Shown here: piece after piece, positions 24,001 to 35,794 of the stretch | How the letters are laid out: each line of letters begins with the position of its first letter | How positions within the stretch are numbered: the first letter of the stretch is position 1 | Source: Hedera helix | Lineage: Eukaryota; Streptophyta; Magnoliopsida; Apiales; Araliaceae | Assembly: GCA_947179155.2 (NCBI GenBank) | Contig: OX359275.1 | Coordinates: 3,164,001 to 3,228,000 of the forward strand | DNA length: 64,000 nucleotides | Direction of reading: 5' to 3' | The notes under the pieces: generated by a model | Told to the model about the DNA's origin: nothing | The model's input: only the letters and a program-made list of their open reading frames with translations | Databases searched by the model: none | Made by a program: the position numbers and the translations under genes

Positions 24001-24354
24001 TATTCTTTTATCACCAGTATTTAAATAGTTAACACCGTTGACTATTTTTATTTAAAAAGGTTACTTCTGTCGTTTTCTATATCCGACAATTATTCCGTTG
24101 TGGGGTCCACCAATAATTAGTTATTTCGGCGCCGTCGTACGACACGAATATTATATTGCGCCGTCGTACGGGCAGAACGAATATTCCCCGACAAAACGAA
24201 TATTCCCCGACAAAAAGAATATTGTCCAACAAGGTATAATTTGCACGAAACATCCTTAACTTTTAACTTTGTCAATTTAACCACTTACTGTTTCATGAAA
24301 AAATATATATGAAGAAAATTAAATTTTCTATTTCATAAAATTCGGGGTCTTACA
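21039..24354 (-). repeat. Element A right LTR (5' LTR in coding sense)
   Basis: An uninterrupted 3316-bp LTR running from TGTGACGCCCCC to GGGGTCTTACA. It shows the target site into which B jumped in the other LTR (GCTACAACAATAATAAC near 23622-23638). It should carry the element's promoter, but I cannot pick a TATA box with confidence. Confidence 0.92.
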
Positions 24355-24495
24355 TACTACCTCTATCGCTGTAGTCTTTAAACTCTCGAAGCCTACTGCA
24401 TTCGATTGTTGTAGTCGTCGGACTCCTGGAACCTACTGTTTTCAATCGTTGTAGTTTTTGGACTCTTAAAGCCTGCTGCCTTCGGTCTTAGAAAT
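24355..24495 (-). repeat. 40-bp minisatellite, right arm, part 2
   Basis: This is the continuation of the array cut at 6406. The first units (TACTACCTCTATCGCTGTAG) closely match the last unit before element A (about 6362-6385). Confidence 0.75.
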
Positions 24496-25010
24496 CTTTC
24501 GGTTTTCTAAAACTTTTTCCTATACTCATTCACCTCATTTCATATGCTGAAGGAGTGCGGGTAATGTTGAGTTACATATTTACCAACACAAATGAGTTGC
24601 CTATATTGGGCCTTGTCCCCACAACCATTTAAGTCTAATGCGCTCATATGAGGACTCCTAAGTTCAATAAGTTTGGGTTCGCTGCCTTATCACTTAAAGC
24701 ACTAACTAACTAGTTATCATATTTAATACTAATTTGTATGATAACTACATTTTTCAATAAGATCTCTGCTACACAATTCCTACTAAGAATTGTGATCATA
24801 TCAAGAAAGTGTGACTACTATAAATACAAGGTTAACAATAGAGGTACACATATTATTATAACCTACTAAATACTTTTTACATCCATTGTTAACAAATCTT
24901 GAAGTATATTTTTACTCTCACGCCAGAAGTATCCTCCGACGGTCCAAGTCGTTAAGTACTTTCTGATAGTTCTTTTTATACAGGTCGATAATTGAATTTG
25001 TGAACAAATT
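24496..25010 (-). repeat. Right inverted arm
   Basis: Read on the minus strand, this matches 241-444 plus 2083-2395 in order and without the 1.6-kb insertion. It ends near AATTTAAGTGTTAA, the counterpart of GTTAACACTCGAATTT at the left end. No target duplication is evident outside the arms. Confidence 0.7.
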
Positions 25011-25467
25011 TAAGTGTTAATAATAAACAAATTAATTATGTAATCGAAAAGTTTACAAATTTGTATATTAACTTTCTGACTGAGATATTTCTAGATAAGA
25101 ATGAGCACATACAAACAAAAATAAGACGCAAGCAATTGGCACAAACAGCTACCTGAAGCAGTGCCTTGCAAGGCCTTCAAAAGCCTCAAAAGTCCAAAAA
25201 GGGTTCCCATTTTATCTGTTGCTTTAAAAGTTATAAACAAAGGGGTGCATAAATAAAATCTATACATCACAACTTGAGAATATTGCAGTTGTTAGTTTGC
25301 CACATGCGTGACTCTAGCTGCATGTTTTTTTTTTCTATTTCTTTGAGTGTTTCCAACATCAATTATTAGGCACTGCATTCTTCTTAAAGTCCAAATAAAC
25401 GCTTTATTAATTAAGCTACGTACTACATGTGCTTTGCCTTGTAATAAGAACGAAGACTTACCACCAT
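25011..25467. other. Intergenic DNA upstream of the GH5 gene
   Basis: No gene or clear repeat was seen. It probably contains the promoter of the GH5 gene, whose upstream DNA beyond 25010 has been replaced by transposons. Confidence 0.4.
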
Positions 25468-25475
25468 TATAAAAA
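25468..25475 (+). promoter_or_regulatory. Putative TATA box of the GH5 gene
   Basis: TATAAAAA lies about 95 bp upstream of the ATG at 25570, a normal distance for a short plant 5' leader. No other convincing TATA is nearer. Confidence 0.55.
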
Positions 25476-25569
25476 GGGGGCCGGGAAATTCATGCCACTA
25501 GCATATTATAACACCTGCAATTTTTCTTTACTTATTGTCTAGTATTCTTAGCTAGCTAGAGTCACAAAC

Positions 25570-26339
25570 ATGAGGATCTTCTCCTATTTGTTCCTATCTA
25601 TTTTTATTCTTCATGTTGTCTTTCCCAGCATCACAAACCACCATAAGTCTGCGGTGGCCCTGCCACTTTCCACCGATTCACGGTGGATCGTGGATGAATC
25701 CGGGCAACGCGTGAAGCTGTCATGCGTTAACTGGGTGACGCATCTAGACACCATGGTGGCCGAAGGCCTTAGCAAGCAGCCGGCGGACGTGATCTCAAAC
25801 CGAATTCTGGGCATGGGATTTAATTGTGTTAGGCTCACTTGGCCACTTTTCTTGTTCACAAATGACTCCTTGGCTACAATCACTGTTAGGCAATCCTTTC
25901 AAAATCTTGGGTTGCTAGAGTCCATTGCTGGCCTCCAAGCTAACAACCCCTCCATCATTGACCTTCCGCTCATCAAAGCTTATCAGGTACGTTAAACTAT
26001 ATATATATATATATATATCGTCTTCATTGAAAATTAGTATATACTTATATATATAAAATAAAATAAAAGATAAAAGATGAATGATAAATAGCAGTAGTCT
26101 ATACTACTATTTAAGATGTTAAAGATATTTAATTATATAGAGAAACATATCTTTTGAAAAATAAATAAGAAAAAATATTATTTTCACAATATTTTTGCAC
26201 CTGGTATTTTTGTGAGGAGGACATGAAAATATCAATTAAATTTTTATTCGTTTGTCACTTATGATGGATGCATTTCCTCCACCATCCTCAAATTCCAAAA
26301 AACATTGGAATTAACGGTGGAACCCATTAACCTAGTTCA

Positions 26340-26383
<44 letters not shown>

Positions 26384-29300
26384 TCAAGTGTGACCCATAT
26401 ATATATGAGACGTGATTATTCACAATCTTGGCTGTAAACAACATTCGCCACACATTTAAACGACTAAATTTGAGCACGAGAGTCCTCCCAATTGATGCAT
26501 GTCTTTTTCGAATTGATTAAAAATATATATTTTTAATTTTAAAGGGTGAGAGTGTCAAACTATTTCGATAAGCTTTAGGTTACGTGATGCTGATGATGAC
26601 TACTGCATATTGGCGAACAAAATAATTGATTCTCGCACAAATTTTCCACGCTACATATTTAGTATTTCGATTAGTACATTTGACTATGTCAAACACTCAA
26701 ACTGATAGAAGACGTATACATGCATGAGGTAACACAAAATGTCAAAAGCTAAGAATTAAAAAACAGAATTTATATTTTCAAAAGTTAATTTAATATTTTT
26801 ATAAATTAATTCTATTTAATTTTATAAAAATATCAATTTTCTTAAAAAATAGTAGGCTACGTCTTAATTTATGTGATCAAGGTACATATTAATTAATTTT
26901 AAATGAAATGAATATTTGTGTCTTGTTTGTTCAGGCAGTGGTGTCTAGCCTTGACAACAACAAAGTAATGATAATATTAGACAATCATATAAGCAAGGCG
27001 GGTTGGTGTTGCAGCAACTTCGATGGGAATGGATTCTTTGGCGACAAATACTTCAACCCCGAACTCTGGCTCATGGGCCTAAATCGGGTCGCCACCATGT
27101 TTATGGGAACCACCAACGTGGTTGGCATGAGCTTGAGGAATGAACTCCGAGGCCCCAAACAAAATCCAAAAGACTGGTACAGGTACCAGCGTCATACATC
27201 ATCCATCTCCAGATAAAATTTATTAACTATTACTTTTGGGTAGGGGTGTTAATTTTTAACACGATACGATAATTCGATATAAATATAATATACAATTAGA
27301 AAATTAGTGTGAAATATAAATAATTTTTGTGTTATAAATAGATTAACGCGTTTAACACAAAATTTAAATAAATCAAACACGTATAATCAATTAGATGACA
27401 CGTTTAACACGATTAAACGCGTTTATTTAAGATTATATTATTATTCAATGCGTAAGAAGTGAATGATGTTTATTTTTCAAATTTATATATTGAACCATTA
27501 AACTGATTGACATGTTTAACACGATTAATAAACAGTTTAGTGTTAGTGTTGAGAATCTTTACACGAATTATTAAATTAGTATTAGTGTTGGCCTATTTAA
27601 TATGATATTTATAACCTAATACGACACAAACTTGCCTAACACGACATGATTGTCACCCTTATCTTGATCAAAAATGAATTTTTTTTATACATATTATAAT
27701 TTATCTATAAAACCCTTGAATATAATTTATTTTAACTTTATGGGACTTGGATTCCATCTATTACACATTTTCTTCAATTCCATCCAATACACCATATTGT
27801 TATAGTCGTGGTATATAGTATAATTAAAATCAATATTGATCAAGTAATTTATTATATTGAATAGCATAATTATTTCAAAAATAAAAAATAATCCCATACT
27901 TTTTCACCATTTGATTTGATGAAGATGTGAATTTTTAACCAAAATTTTAATGGTTGAAAATTCTTTTAACGATGAAATTATTTTTTATGATTCTACTTTT
28001 TTGTAGAATTGATCTTAATATCATTAATTATCTATTAATATATTTTGATTTTTACTAATAAAATTAATTAAAATCAAATAATTGATGTATTAAATGAAAT
28101 TGAAGAGAAAGGTATAGTGGAGGGTTGACAAATCTAACTTTTTATGACTTCTTAATTATCGCACTATAGAAAAAAAAAAAAAAAAAAAAACAGTTGGAAC
28201 AGCTATACATGATCGATCTCTTTATCATTTTAAATACGTTCCTACTTTAAATGCATCCATCACATGCATGTGATAAACGTTAAACTGTTTAATGACGTTC
28301 TTTTAGCTTTTTGAAGAAAGAGAAGATTTTATGGCACTATGATAAAACTGTATATATTATAAGTTGCCGTCCGCTCTATTTGACTGGCGGCCGGTTTGAT
28401 GCACTGGATCATATATAGTAGTAACAAAATAGTCTACTTTATGATATTAAAACGATTGGCATGAGCTCAAGGAATGAACTCCTAGGCCGACCACAAATAA
28501 AAATCCAAATGCCTGGTACAATGTGCATTAAGATATTATAATTTACATAATATAATAATGCACAGTGAATTGATACTTTTACGAAATAATTTAATATTTT
28601 CACAATTAGATTCTCATTTAATCTTGTAAAAATATTAAATTAACTTGTGGTTAACTTGATATTTTCATAAGACCCATTTAATCTTGTGAAAATATCAAAT
28701 TAATTAGTAAAAATATCAATTCCCTACTGCATATTTTAGCTATATATGTATGCATGTATGTATGCTGAATGTATATTGGCCTACACACTTGAAATTAGTG
28801 CAGCTAATTAATTCTAAAACTTGGTCAGATACATGCAAAAAGGAGCTGAAGTTGTGCACTCAGCAAACCCGGATATTCTTGTCATCCTCTCCGGGTTAGA
28901 TTATGATCGAGATTTCTCTTTCCTTCTCAAGCAACCGGTGAACATAACATTCACCGGAAAACTTGTGTTCGAAGCGCACTGGTACGGTTTTTCTGACGGG
29001 TCGGCTTGGAAAGATGGCAACCCGAACCAAGTGTGTGGGAGGGCCATAAGAAACATGATGAACAAAGCGGGAGGTTTCTTGTTAGACCAAGGGTACCCAT
29101 TGTTTATCAGCGAGTTTGGGGTGGACCAAAGGGGTACAAATGTCAATGACAACAGGTACTTTAATTGTTTCATGGGTTGGGCAGCTGAATATGACTTGGA
29201 CTGGGCGTTGTGGTCACTTGTAGGGAGTTATTACTTGAGAGAGGGTGTGGTTGGGCTAGAAGAGGTTTATGGGATGTTCGATTGGAATTGGGGCGAGGTT

Positions 29301-30240
29301 CGCAACTCAAGCTTCTTGACAAGGATCTCACCTCTCCAATCTCCGTTTCAAGGTACGTCGTTTATTAATAGATAAATATGGTTTCAATTGTGAAATATTA
29401 AAACCAGTAACCTTCATATTATTATTACACTGCCGATCTTATTAATTACTAGTTATCTGTACACATAATAGTGTGTGTGATTTGCAATAAGATGAATAAC
29501 AGAGTGGGAGAGAGAGTACGGATGAAAAGCTAAATAATTTTTAGTTTGAGAGAAGCATTCTAAAAGGAAGGCGGAACCGGAAGATTCATCGTAATCCACA
29601 TCTTTGTGGAATAGACACGTTCTGGAGAACAAAGTTTAGAATCCTTTGCGGGATAGACACGTTATGGAGAACAAAAAATTTAATTTTGTTTATGCACAAA
29701 AAATTGTCAGTTTTCCCATTTCACTTTATAATTAATTATTATGTTTATGCAGGGCCAGGTATGTCAAACAGTCGTCCACATAAAATAATTTTCCATCCTG
29801 CAACTGGGCTTTGCCTTAATCGGGGATCACTATTCGAGCCATTGAAGCTAGGTCCATGCTCCGAGTCTGAGGCTTGGAGCTACACCCCACAAAAAGTACT
29901 AACAATAAAGGGAACTTATTATTGCCTTGAAGCCGATGAGCTAGGGCAGCCAGCAAAATTGAGTATATTTTGCAGCACTGCCAACTCCAAGTGGGAAGCC
30001 ATTTCGGACTCCAAGATGCACCTGTCTTCCAATCTTGACGACGGCAGTGCAGTTTGCTTGGATGTAGACTCCAACAATTATGTTGTTACAAACTATTGTA
30101 AATGCTTGAATACAGACAGTATGTGTGACCCCGGGAGCCAGTGGTTCAAAATTGTAAATAGCACAAGAATCACTACTACTACTACCAGATCCTTTCTTGC
30201 TCTTGGCACTCAAATGACTCAGTTGGAAACAATATGGTAG
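25570..30240 (+). CDS. Secreted GH5 glycosidase (cellulase family) with C-terminal ricin-B-type lectin domain
   Basis: Four exons joined by GT-AG introns with matching phases: 25570-25986, 26935-27182, 28829-29352 and 29753-30240, giving about 558 residues. Residues 1 to about 31 form a hydrophobic signal peptide. The GH5 barrel follows: WVDESG and CVNWVTHLD near the start, LDNHISKAGWC, the acid/base motif RNELRG (Glu about 209), HWY (about 272-274), and the nucleophile motif ISEFGVDQRG (Glu about 317). The last 150 residues look like a ricin-B-type beta-trefoil (GLCLNRG, YYCLEADE, VCLDVDSN, SQWFKIV), probably a carbohydrate-binding module. All catalytic residues are present and all splice joins keep the frame, so the gene looks functional. 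The natural substrate is unknown; it should act outside the cell or in the wall. Plant relatives are annotated as cellulases. Confidence 0.9.
26338..26382. repeat. (AT)n microsatellite in GH5 intron 1
   Basis: A run of about twenty AT dinucleotides follows a CTCAT. A shorter AT run lies at about 25999-26018. Confidence 0.85.
27240..27661. mobile_element. hAT-like MITE in GH5 intron 2
   Basis: The left end TAGGGGTGTTAAT and the right end read backwards, TAAGGGTGACAAT, are imperfect inverted repeats. The interior is full of AACACGATTAA and ACGCGTTTA words in both directions. No target duplication is visible, so the assignment is tentative. Confidence 0.5.
28456..28517 (+). pseudogene. Partial duplicate of GH5 exon 2 inside intron 2
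   Basis: About 62 bp closely repeats the 3' end of exon 2 (27120-27181), covering the acid/base motif. GGCATGAGCTCAAGGAATGA here corresponds to GGCATGAGCTTGAGGAATGA in the exon, and both copies end in CTGGTACA. The copy has several substitutions and lacks the AG-GTACC splice donor, so it should not be spliced in as a normal exon. Confidence 0.75.
29585..29680 (+). repeat. Short tandem duplication in GH5 intron 3
   Basis: Two copies of a roughly 43-bp unit carry TAGACACGTTCTGGAGAACA and TAGACACGTTATGGAGAACA. Confidence 0.6.
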
Positions 30241-30860
30241 CAACTTTCTGATCGACTCGCTTGGGTTGATCTAAAAATCGAAGGAATGGGCACTGAGCAC
30301 TGATGATTATATCTATATTTACCATGTTGAACTTAGAATTTCAATACATGGAATCGTTAATGAAGCCTAGGCACGTTAAGCATAGCCATGGTTGTTTTCC
30401 CATTGTCCAAAAAGAACATGTTTATGGTACCTGGCGACTACCAGTGTTGTAGGGCAAGGTTCATTGGTTTTTCGCTGATGAAATTGTTGGATTACTTCAA
30501 ATCCTAAATTTAATATCGTATCATGCACAAGTAACTAATGATTTTCATAATCTGTAAATAAGTGATGATGCATTCACACTTTTCTTGCAATTTTCTGGCG
30601 TTGGGTGTTTTACGGGAATCTAAGCAAAAGTAAAGGTTAAATGCTTTAATTGTCCTTTTGACACTTTAAGAAGGTGCAGATAAGTAAAAATGGAAGCCGA
30701 AATGAGAACGCAATTAGGCATGAGGAAACGAGAAAAAGAACATCAAAATTATATCTCAAACCATACATGGCACAAATATTATGAATCCAAGAAAATAATG
30801 AAGTGCTTGAATCTTATAAATCATCTGGATAGAAAACTAAACTAAAACAGAAATCACAAT
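30241..30860. other. GH5 3' flank, no gene seen
   Basis: Probably the 3' untranslated region and intergenic DNA between the GH5 gene and the convergent proteasome pseudogene. No coding feature or clear repeat was found. Confidence 0.5.
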
Positions 30861-31204
30861 TTATTCTTCCATCGTCCCCTGCATCAACTAGTTCCAGCAG
30901 CTCTCACAAATACACCTTTGCAGCCAGAACCTCTGCAAGAGAGTTTCTGCAAGTATTTCTGCCATATTACTTCGAAAAGCACTTGAAAGTAACCGTAGCA
31001 TGGTGACAAGGATTGTGGGAGCTAACATATAGAATATTGAATAACTTGGTCACAGCTGCAAATTAATGAAACTATCTAAAATGATTGTGCATTATACATA
31101 AATTAACCAATGTATTATCTATCATAAATTAATTTTTCATCAAAGTCGATTATTTCTTAAATCTTGATATCCCAGCGTCAATTTGAAAAGCTAGTGTAGC
31201 AAAA

Positions 31205-32120
31205 GGCAATTGATATTAACAGGTCAATAAAGATGGCCACAGGGCTGTTTTTGTTTTTTGACAATTTTGCCCTTGACTTTTGGCATAACCCTCAAAAAAG
31301 AAAATCAAATCTGAGTGATTAAAGCAGTCATGATCTGTCCCCGCTTCCTCTCCCTCAATTTTTCTTTCTGAGATGGTGAATCATAAGCATTCTGTCACGT
31401 GGATTTATGGAGAGTCTCAATTTTAGACTTTAATAGGCATTCTATATAAAACTTTGGAAGCTAATTGTCAATTACTGTCACTGAACCGATTGCAACTGTA
31501 TACATCCACAACCAAGGGTTTGCCAATCAAGCTAGTACTTAATCTTCATCCTTTGCCAATAGCAGCAGTTGTATAATCTCATTTCTCTCTTTTCTTTTTC
31601 TTTCGCCATCCATAAAATGGAGTTTAAATCTGGAATCTCAATAACCAAATTTAAGTCAGTTCTCTTTCTTTTCTTTTTCTTTCGCCATCCATTAAATGGA
31701 GTTTAAATCTGGAATCTCAATAACCAAATTTAAGTTATCTAATCAAAGACTCAAAGTTACCGTCAAAACCCATTTATTTATTTCCCCAAAGCAATCGATC
31801 CTCAAATCAGAAAGAACTTGTATATTTTTCAAAATCGAATTATGGGTCAGAAAATTTCAATAGTTAGTGATGGGAGTAAGAAAATTTTAGTGTGTTTGTG
31901 TGAACTGTAGTGGCGCTTAATGGGCACATATTGTGTTTATAGAAGAAAGAAATTGTAGAAGGGAGCCAATGAACTGTAAAGAAGTGGAGTAAAAGTAAAA
32001 ATGAAAGGTGAAAAGAAAAGGATATTTCTATCATGAATCATATTAATAACATGGTTAAAATTGTAAAAAATAAAAAATTGTTATGTGCCCATCTTTATTG
32101 CCCTGTTAATATCATCTTCC
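31205..32120. mobile_element. Mutator-like non-autonomous element
   Basis: Ends GGCAATTGATATTAACAGG and, reversed, GGAAGATGATATTAACAGG are inverted repeats that stay similar for about 35 bp (AATAAAGATGG). They are flanked by a perfect 9-bp duplication, GTAGCAAAA, at 31196-31204 and 32121-32129, the size made by Mutator-like transposases. The 916-bp interior has no transposase. It contains an imperfect tandem duplication of about 83 bp (about 31590-31740). It sits in an intron of the proteasome pseudogene. Confidence 0.8.
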
Positions 32121-32884
32121 GTAGCAAAATGTTGAATTATAAAACAGATGATAGACAGGGAGCAGAGTTAATTGTAATGCATGATTAAAAAGTCTACACG
32201 GCCTGCACCCGACAAAAAATAATTTTTTAGACGAAAGCAAAACAACTAACAAAAGCTAGCAATTGCTGTGCCTCATGAAAGGAAATCATATAGTAGTGAG
32301 CCAAGATAGAGAAGTTGGTGACAAATTAACTAACCAGTCTTTTTGAAGAAAGAGTAGCCTTTTTCACTTGTGAAAGTGCGAGGATTCGGCATCTTGTAAT
32401 TTCTCAAGTACTCCTTTCCCTGCACAAGCAAGCAATGACCAACAGGATTTATAAGCAAGAGCATATAAATTATCATTCTATAGAGGACCGTGAACAAAGA
32501 ACCATCAGACCTTAGTTATTACACATATCTAAATTGCTTCCACTTCCCAAGTCATTGCCTATGCCTGAGCAAGTAGCATCACGTACCAAAGTAACTCCTT
32601 CATCCAACAAAAAATAAAGTAAAACATGGATACTCAATTACATGTTATAAGGTTGGCTGCCCATCACCCAATGTAGCAAATCCCTAAAAACTTAACTTAA
32701 AAATGTTTTTTCCCCCACAAAAAAACAAAGTAAGCCATAGCAAATGTATCTTGGTTTATGATCTACTGCAAAACAAAAATGATTGACCTCGTTAAATGAA
32801 AGGCAAAAAGAGTAAAGAGAAGAAAACAAGTGATTTAAAAAGAAGTAAAGAAGCTAGATTCCAAAAGTTGTACAAGTTCTAAGG

Positions 32885-33229
32885 TCATGTTTGTTTGCAA
32901 AAAACATACTCGCGATTGAATTATTTGTCTTAATTTAACACTATTTTGGACTAATTTATCCTATGATGGGAATTAATAGTCCTTTAAATAGTCCTATAGA
33001 CTATTTTTTGTTATTCTTAAGGCTATTTATGAGATATTATATAATTTCATGATAAATGTGAGCTTAATAGTCCCCCATTTTAAGTTATTAAATAATTTTA
33101 TGAGACTAATAGTTCCACATTAAAAGACTAACAGTCCCTTGTCAAATGATTAAATAGTCCGAAATACTGTTCAATAAGACAAAATAGTCCAATCCCAAGT
33201 ATGTTTTTTGCAAACAAACATGGCCTCAG
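32885..33229. mobile_element. MITE with long inverted ends inside the proteasome pseudogene
   Basis: GGTCATGTTTGTTTGCAAAA at the left and, reversed, GGCCATGTTTGTTTGCAAAA at the right begin inverted arms at least 35 bp long. The arms may extend outward through AAGTTCT-AGG. The 345-bp interior is rich in GACTATT/AATAGTC words. A target duplication could not be fixed because the flanks also look inverted. Confidence 0.7.
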
Positions 33230-33999
33230 AACTTATCAACTTCTGTAAACCACTTGCAGTTAGCCCCTCCTTGTATCTTGATTCCAAGACGGCCATTGCA
33301 GCAAGCGAACCAGAGCCCATTGTAGCAAAAGGTAGGGGAGTCAGTCGATCCATGATGGTAAATCTGTGAAATAATCATTAAACAACACTTACAATCTTCT
33401 CTGCAATTAAAAAAAAACTTCAGACGCCAATAAGGCAACTGTAACTCAGTGTGCAAGTGTGGAGCAGTCAACTCCACCAAGCACCAAAGCAGCTGAAACA
33501 TGACCTTGGTAGCTAATTAAGTAAAAAGGTCAGAACTTTTTCAATTACAATTCCGTTATGAATAGAAACTGATATTACTAGTCGTACCTGAAAAGATGAG
33601 ACTTCAGAAGCGTTAGGGCTGTCACAACCCTTGATTCTCTACCAGTATGATAACGATGCAGCTTCAGCTGAGAGCTGATATTATCTGCAAAGGTGGTGAT
33701 AATTGAAATTACAAATATTTGATAGCAAACCAATAATGTGACATAGTTTGCCAAACTTTGCGCCAAACAGATGCAGGAATAGAACAACACCACATACAAG
33801 TGCCAAAGTTGAGCACAAAACTTGGAAATACTTGTCACAGCCTCTGTATCAGCAGCAGTCCCTGCTCCACAACAATAAATGTTTGGTGACATGTAATGAA
33901 TTTTTTCACAATTCTTATCCGCAACAATGGATCCTTCAGTTGCTCTTGTATCAGCTCCAAGAATTACACCATCCTGAAGGTATATTAAGAGTATTCAGT

Positions 34000-35250
34000 T
34001 AAGTTCCTGAATAATATTTTGATTCAGCTGCATCCAGTTAAATAATATAAGTGAAGCAAAAGTTTGTGTGAATATACACTAAAATGAATGTGACTCAATT
34101 AGAGGTAAACAGGGGGCAATGAAAATATTATAATCATCATTTAAATGGAAAATCATAAACCATCTATTGATATTTTTGCTGTGAAATATATTTAGTTATT
34201 TACACTCCTAACCAACTCCTAATTGTGAGGAAAATCTTCTTAAAGAACTGTCTACCAAACAAACGATCCATAACATGTATATAGGATCCCAGATAACTTC
34301 TAAGGAAATAGGAGGAACCACATATGTAAAATCTTGTTATTTTTTATAAGTCCACAAATGTACAACTTATAATACGAACTAACCATACAAACATTACCAT
34401 TAGCTACCAAATTAACAGGCAAAATAGTAGTCCACACAACAGAATATGAATGCATCTTTGACTCGTAACTCTGATCTTGCACAACCTAGTGAAGTAACAA
34501 CAAGAACCCTTCAACCTCTAGATTGTTGTACGTCTTGTGACCAAGCTAAGTAAGTCTCATATTGCCATTCAAGCTTGAAAAACCATTCAAAGATTTTAAA
34601 ATTTTCTACAGGAGCATCAAAATCTAACTAAATTTCAGTTTTATGAAATTGCGAATCTTCTCTTAATTCAAATTTAAAATTGGGTTGCCAAACATTGCAC
34701 AAACTAAATTGGTGGGAATTGTGCTAGGAGTAATATCCTTTTGGATTGTATTTCTATATGTTAACGAAATATATTCACATTTGGTTAATATGAATGAAAG
34801 TCTCGTCAGATCTCAAAATCATTAGCCCAGAAACTACAGTTCATAAATTTGGTGGAATAAGAATTTGTGTTGGTGCTTTTTCTGAATCACGGCATCCATA
34901 AATCATTACAGCACCGCGCCTCCTTTGGGAAGTATGAAGCAGAGCCAGGCAGTTTGAGGTTCCAGAAAAACAGGACGAGGATTCATGCAGTTTCCTCCAA
35001 TATACATTCACGACAAAAATAATACTGTGGTGACAACATTATCTACACAATTATTAGCAACGCATAGTGTATTACCACTGAATCTAACTTTTTGCCATTA
35101 AATGTGTATTAAGTCCAATCTACACCCTTGATCTCTTCTATGAATTATCAAAATGAAAAGCATAGGCCAGCATGAAATTTTCCACCATGACTTCCCAAAC
35201 TCCTAACAACAAAAATAAATTGATCACAAACAATACAGAAAGTAACAAAG
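34000..35250. other. Long intron 1 of the proteasome pseudogene
   Basis: AT-rich DNA between exon 2 and exon 1. No gene found. A G+C-richer patch near 34900-34990 does not translate into anything recognised. Confidence 0.4.
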
Positions 35251-35372
35251 CAGCTACCCAAGTCCTATCAAAACCTTAAAATAAATTTGAATTGCTGGTC
35301 CAGTACGCATCAGCTACCCAAGTCTAATCAAAACCTTAAAATAAATCTGAATTGCTGGTTCAGTATGCATCC
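35251..35372 (+). repeat. 60-bp tandem duplication
   Basis: Two copies at 35251-35310 and 35311-35370 each start CAGCTACCCAAGTC and carry GAATTGCTGGT. They differ at a few bases. Confidence 0.75.
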
Positions 35373-35794
35373 TAAGAAATTTCATTTAAAACAAAACAAG
35401 GAACTAATTAATAAATTACATACCATGAAAGATTAATTTTTCAAAATACACATACCTTGTAAACTAGACCAACAATTGTTGTCCCAGTCTAAAGAAATAT
35501 GAGGGTTTGAGACCCTTCTTCATTAGCATCTCATCCAGGCTACACAGATGGAAACTAAAGCCTCCCTTAGCGGTAACATCCACCTTTGCCTTGGACATTT
35601 TGGAGAAATCAAATCTAACCCTATTCATACAACATCCAAAGAATGTATCAGATTAGCATATATAATATACCTATAAAAACAGAAACCAACCTAAATAGGT
35701 GAAAAAAAATTCACCCTAATTTGGTTTTGCTACGAATGATCACAAACTTACGAAGTGAAGACTTCGGAGGAGTATCGGTTATATCACACACTAA

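Larger units (their letters stand above)
6407..24354 (-). mobile_element. Element A: Ty3/gypsy chromovirus-like retrotransposon, RT-deleted, with nested B
   Basis: The element is bounded by TGTGACGCCCCC at 6407 and GGGGTCTTACA at 24354 and flanked by a perfect 5-bp duplication, TACTA (6402-6406 and 24355-24359). Genes run on the minus strand. Its left LTR is 6407-9002 plus 16799-17519, interrupted by element B, and its right LTR is 21039-24354. Without B it is about 10.15 kb, of which only about 3.5 kb is internal (17520-21038). The purine-rich tract AAGGAGGGGAGG abuts the left LTR (about 17520-17532). The primer site TTGGCATCAGAGC abuts the right LTR and has one mismatch to the usual initiator-tRNA-Met site. 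By eye the two LTRs differ at about four bases and one indel over 3.3 kb, so insertion was recent. Confidence 0.93.
30868..35598 (-). pseudogene. 20S proteasome subunit beta-2 (beta type-7, PBB) pseudogene
   Basis: Intron-bearing remnants on the minus strand. Exon 1 (35598-35456) starts MSKAKVDVTAKGGFSF and has a one-base deletion just before the TGTTIVGLVYK segment that includes the processing Gly-Thr. Exon 2 (33973-33833) is open: DGVILGADTRATEG and NIYCCGAGTAADTEAVT. Exon 3 (33684-33588) reads SSQLKLHRYHTGRESRVVTA. A fourth block (about 33507-33425, GHVSAALVLGG) is frameshifted. A fifth (about 33373-33229) has HHGSTD, a one-base shift, then LPFATMGSGSLAAMAV. Later pieces are at 32408-32337 (GKEYLRNYKMPNPRTF) and about 30955-30868 (C-terminal tail). 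Part of the C-terminal domain is missing and a MITE interrupts the end of the fifth block. Introns show it arose from a DNA copy, not an mRNA. Confidence 0.85.

Noticed and set aside
28449..28520. Possible alternative exon of the GH5 gene
   Set aside because: The copy of the exon 2 end lacks a donor site and would break the frame against exon 3.
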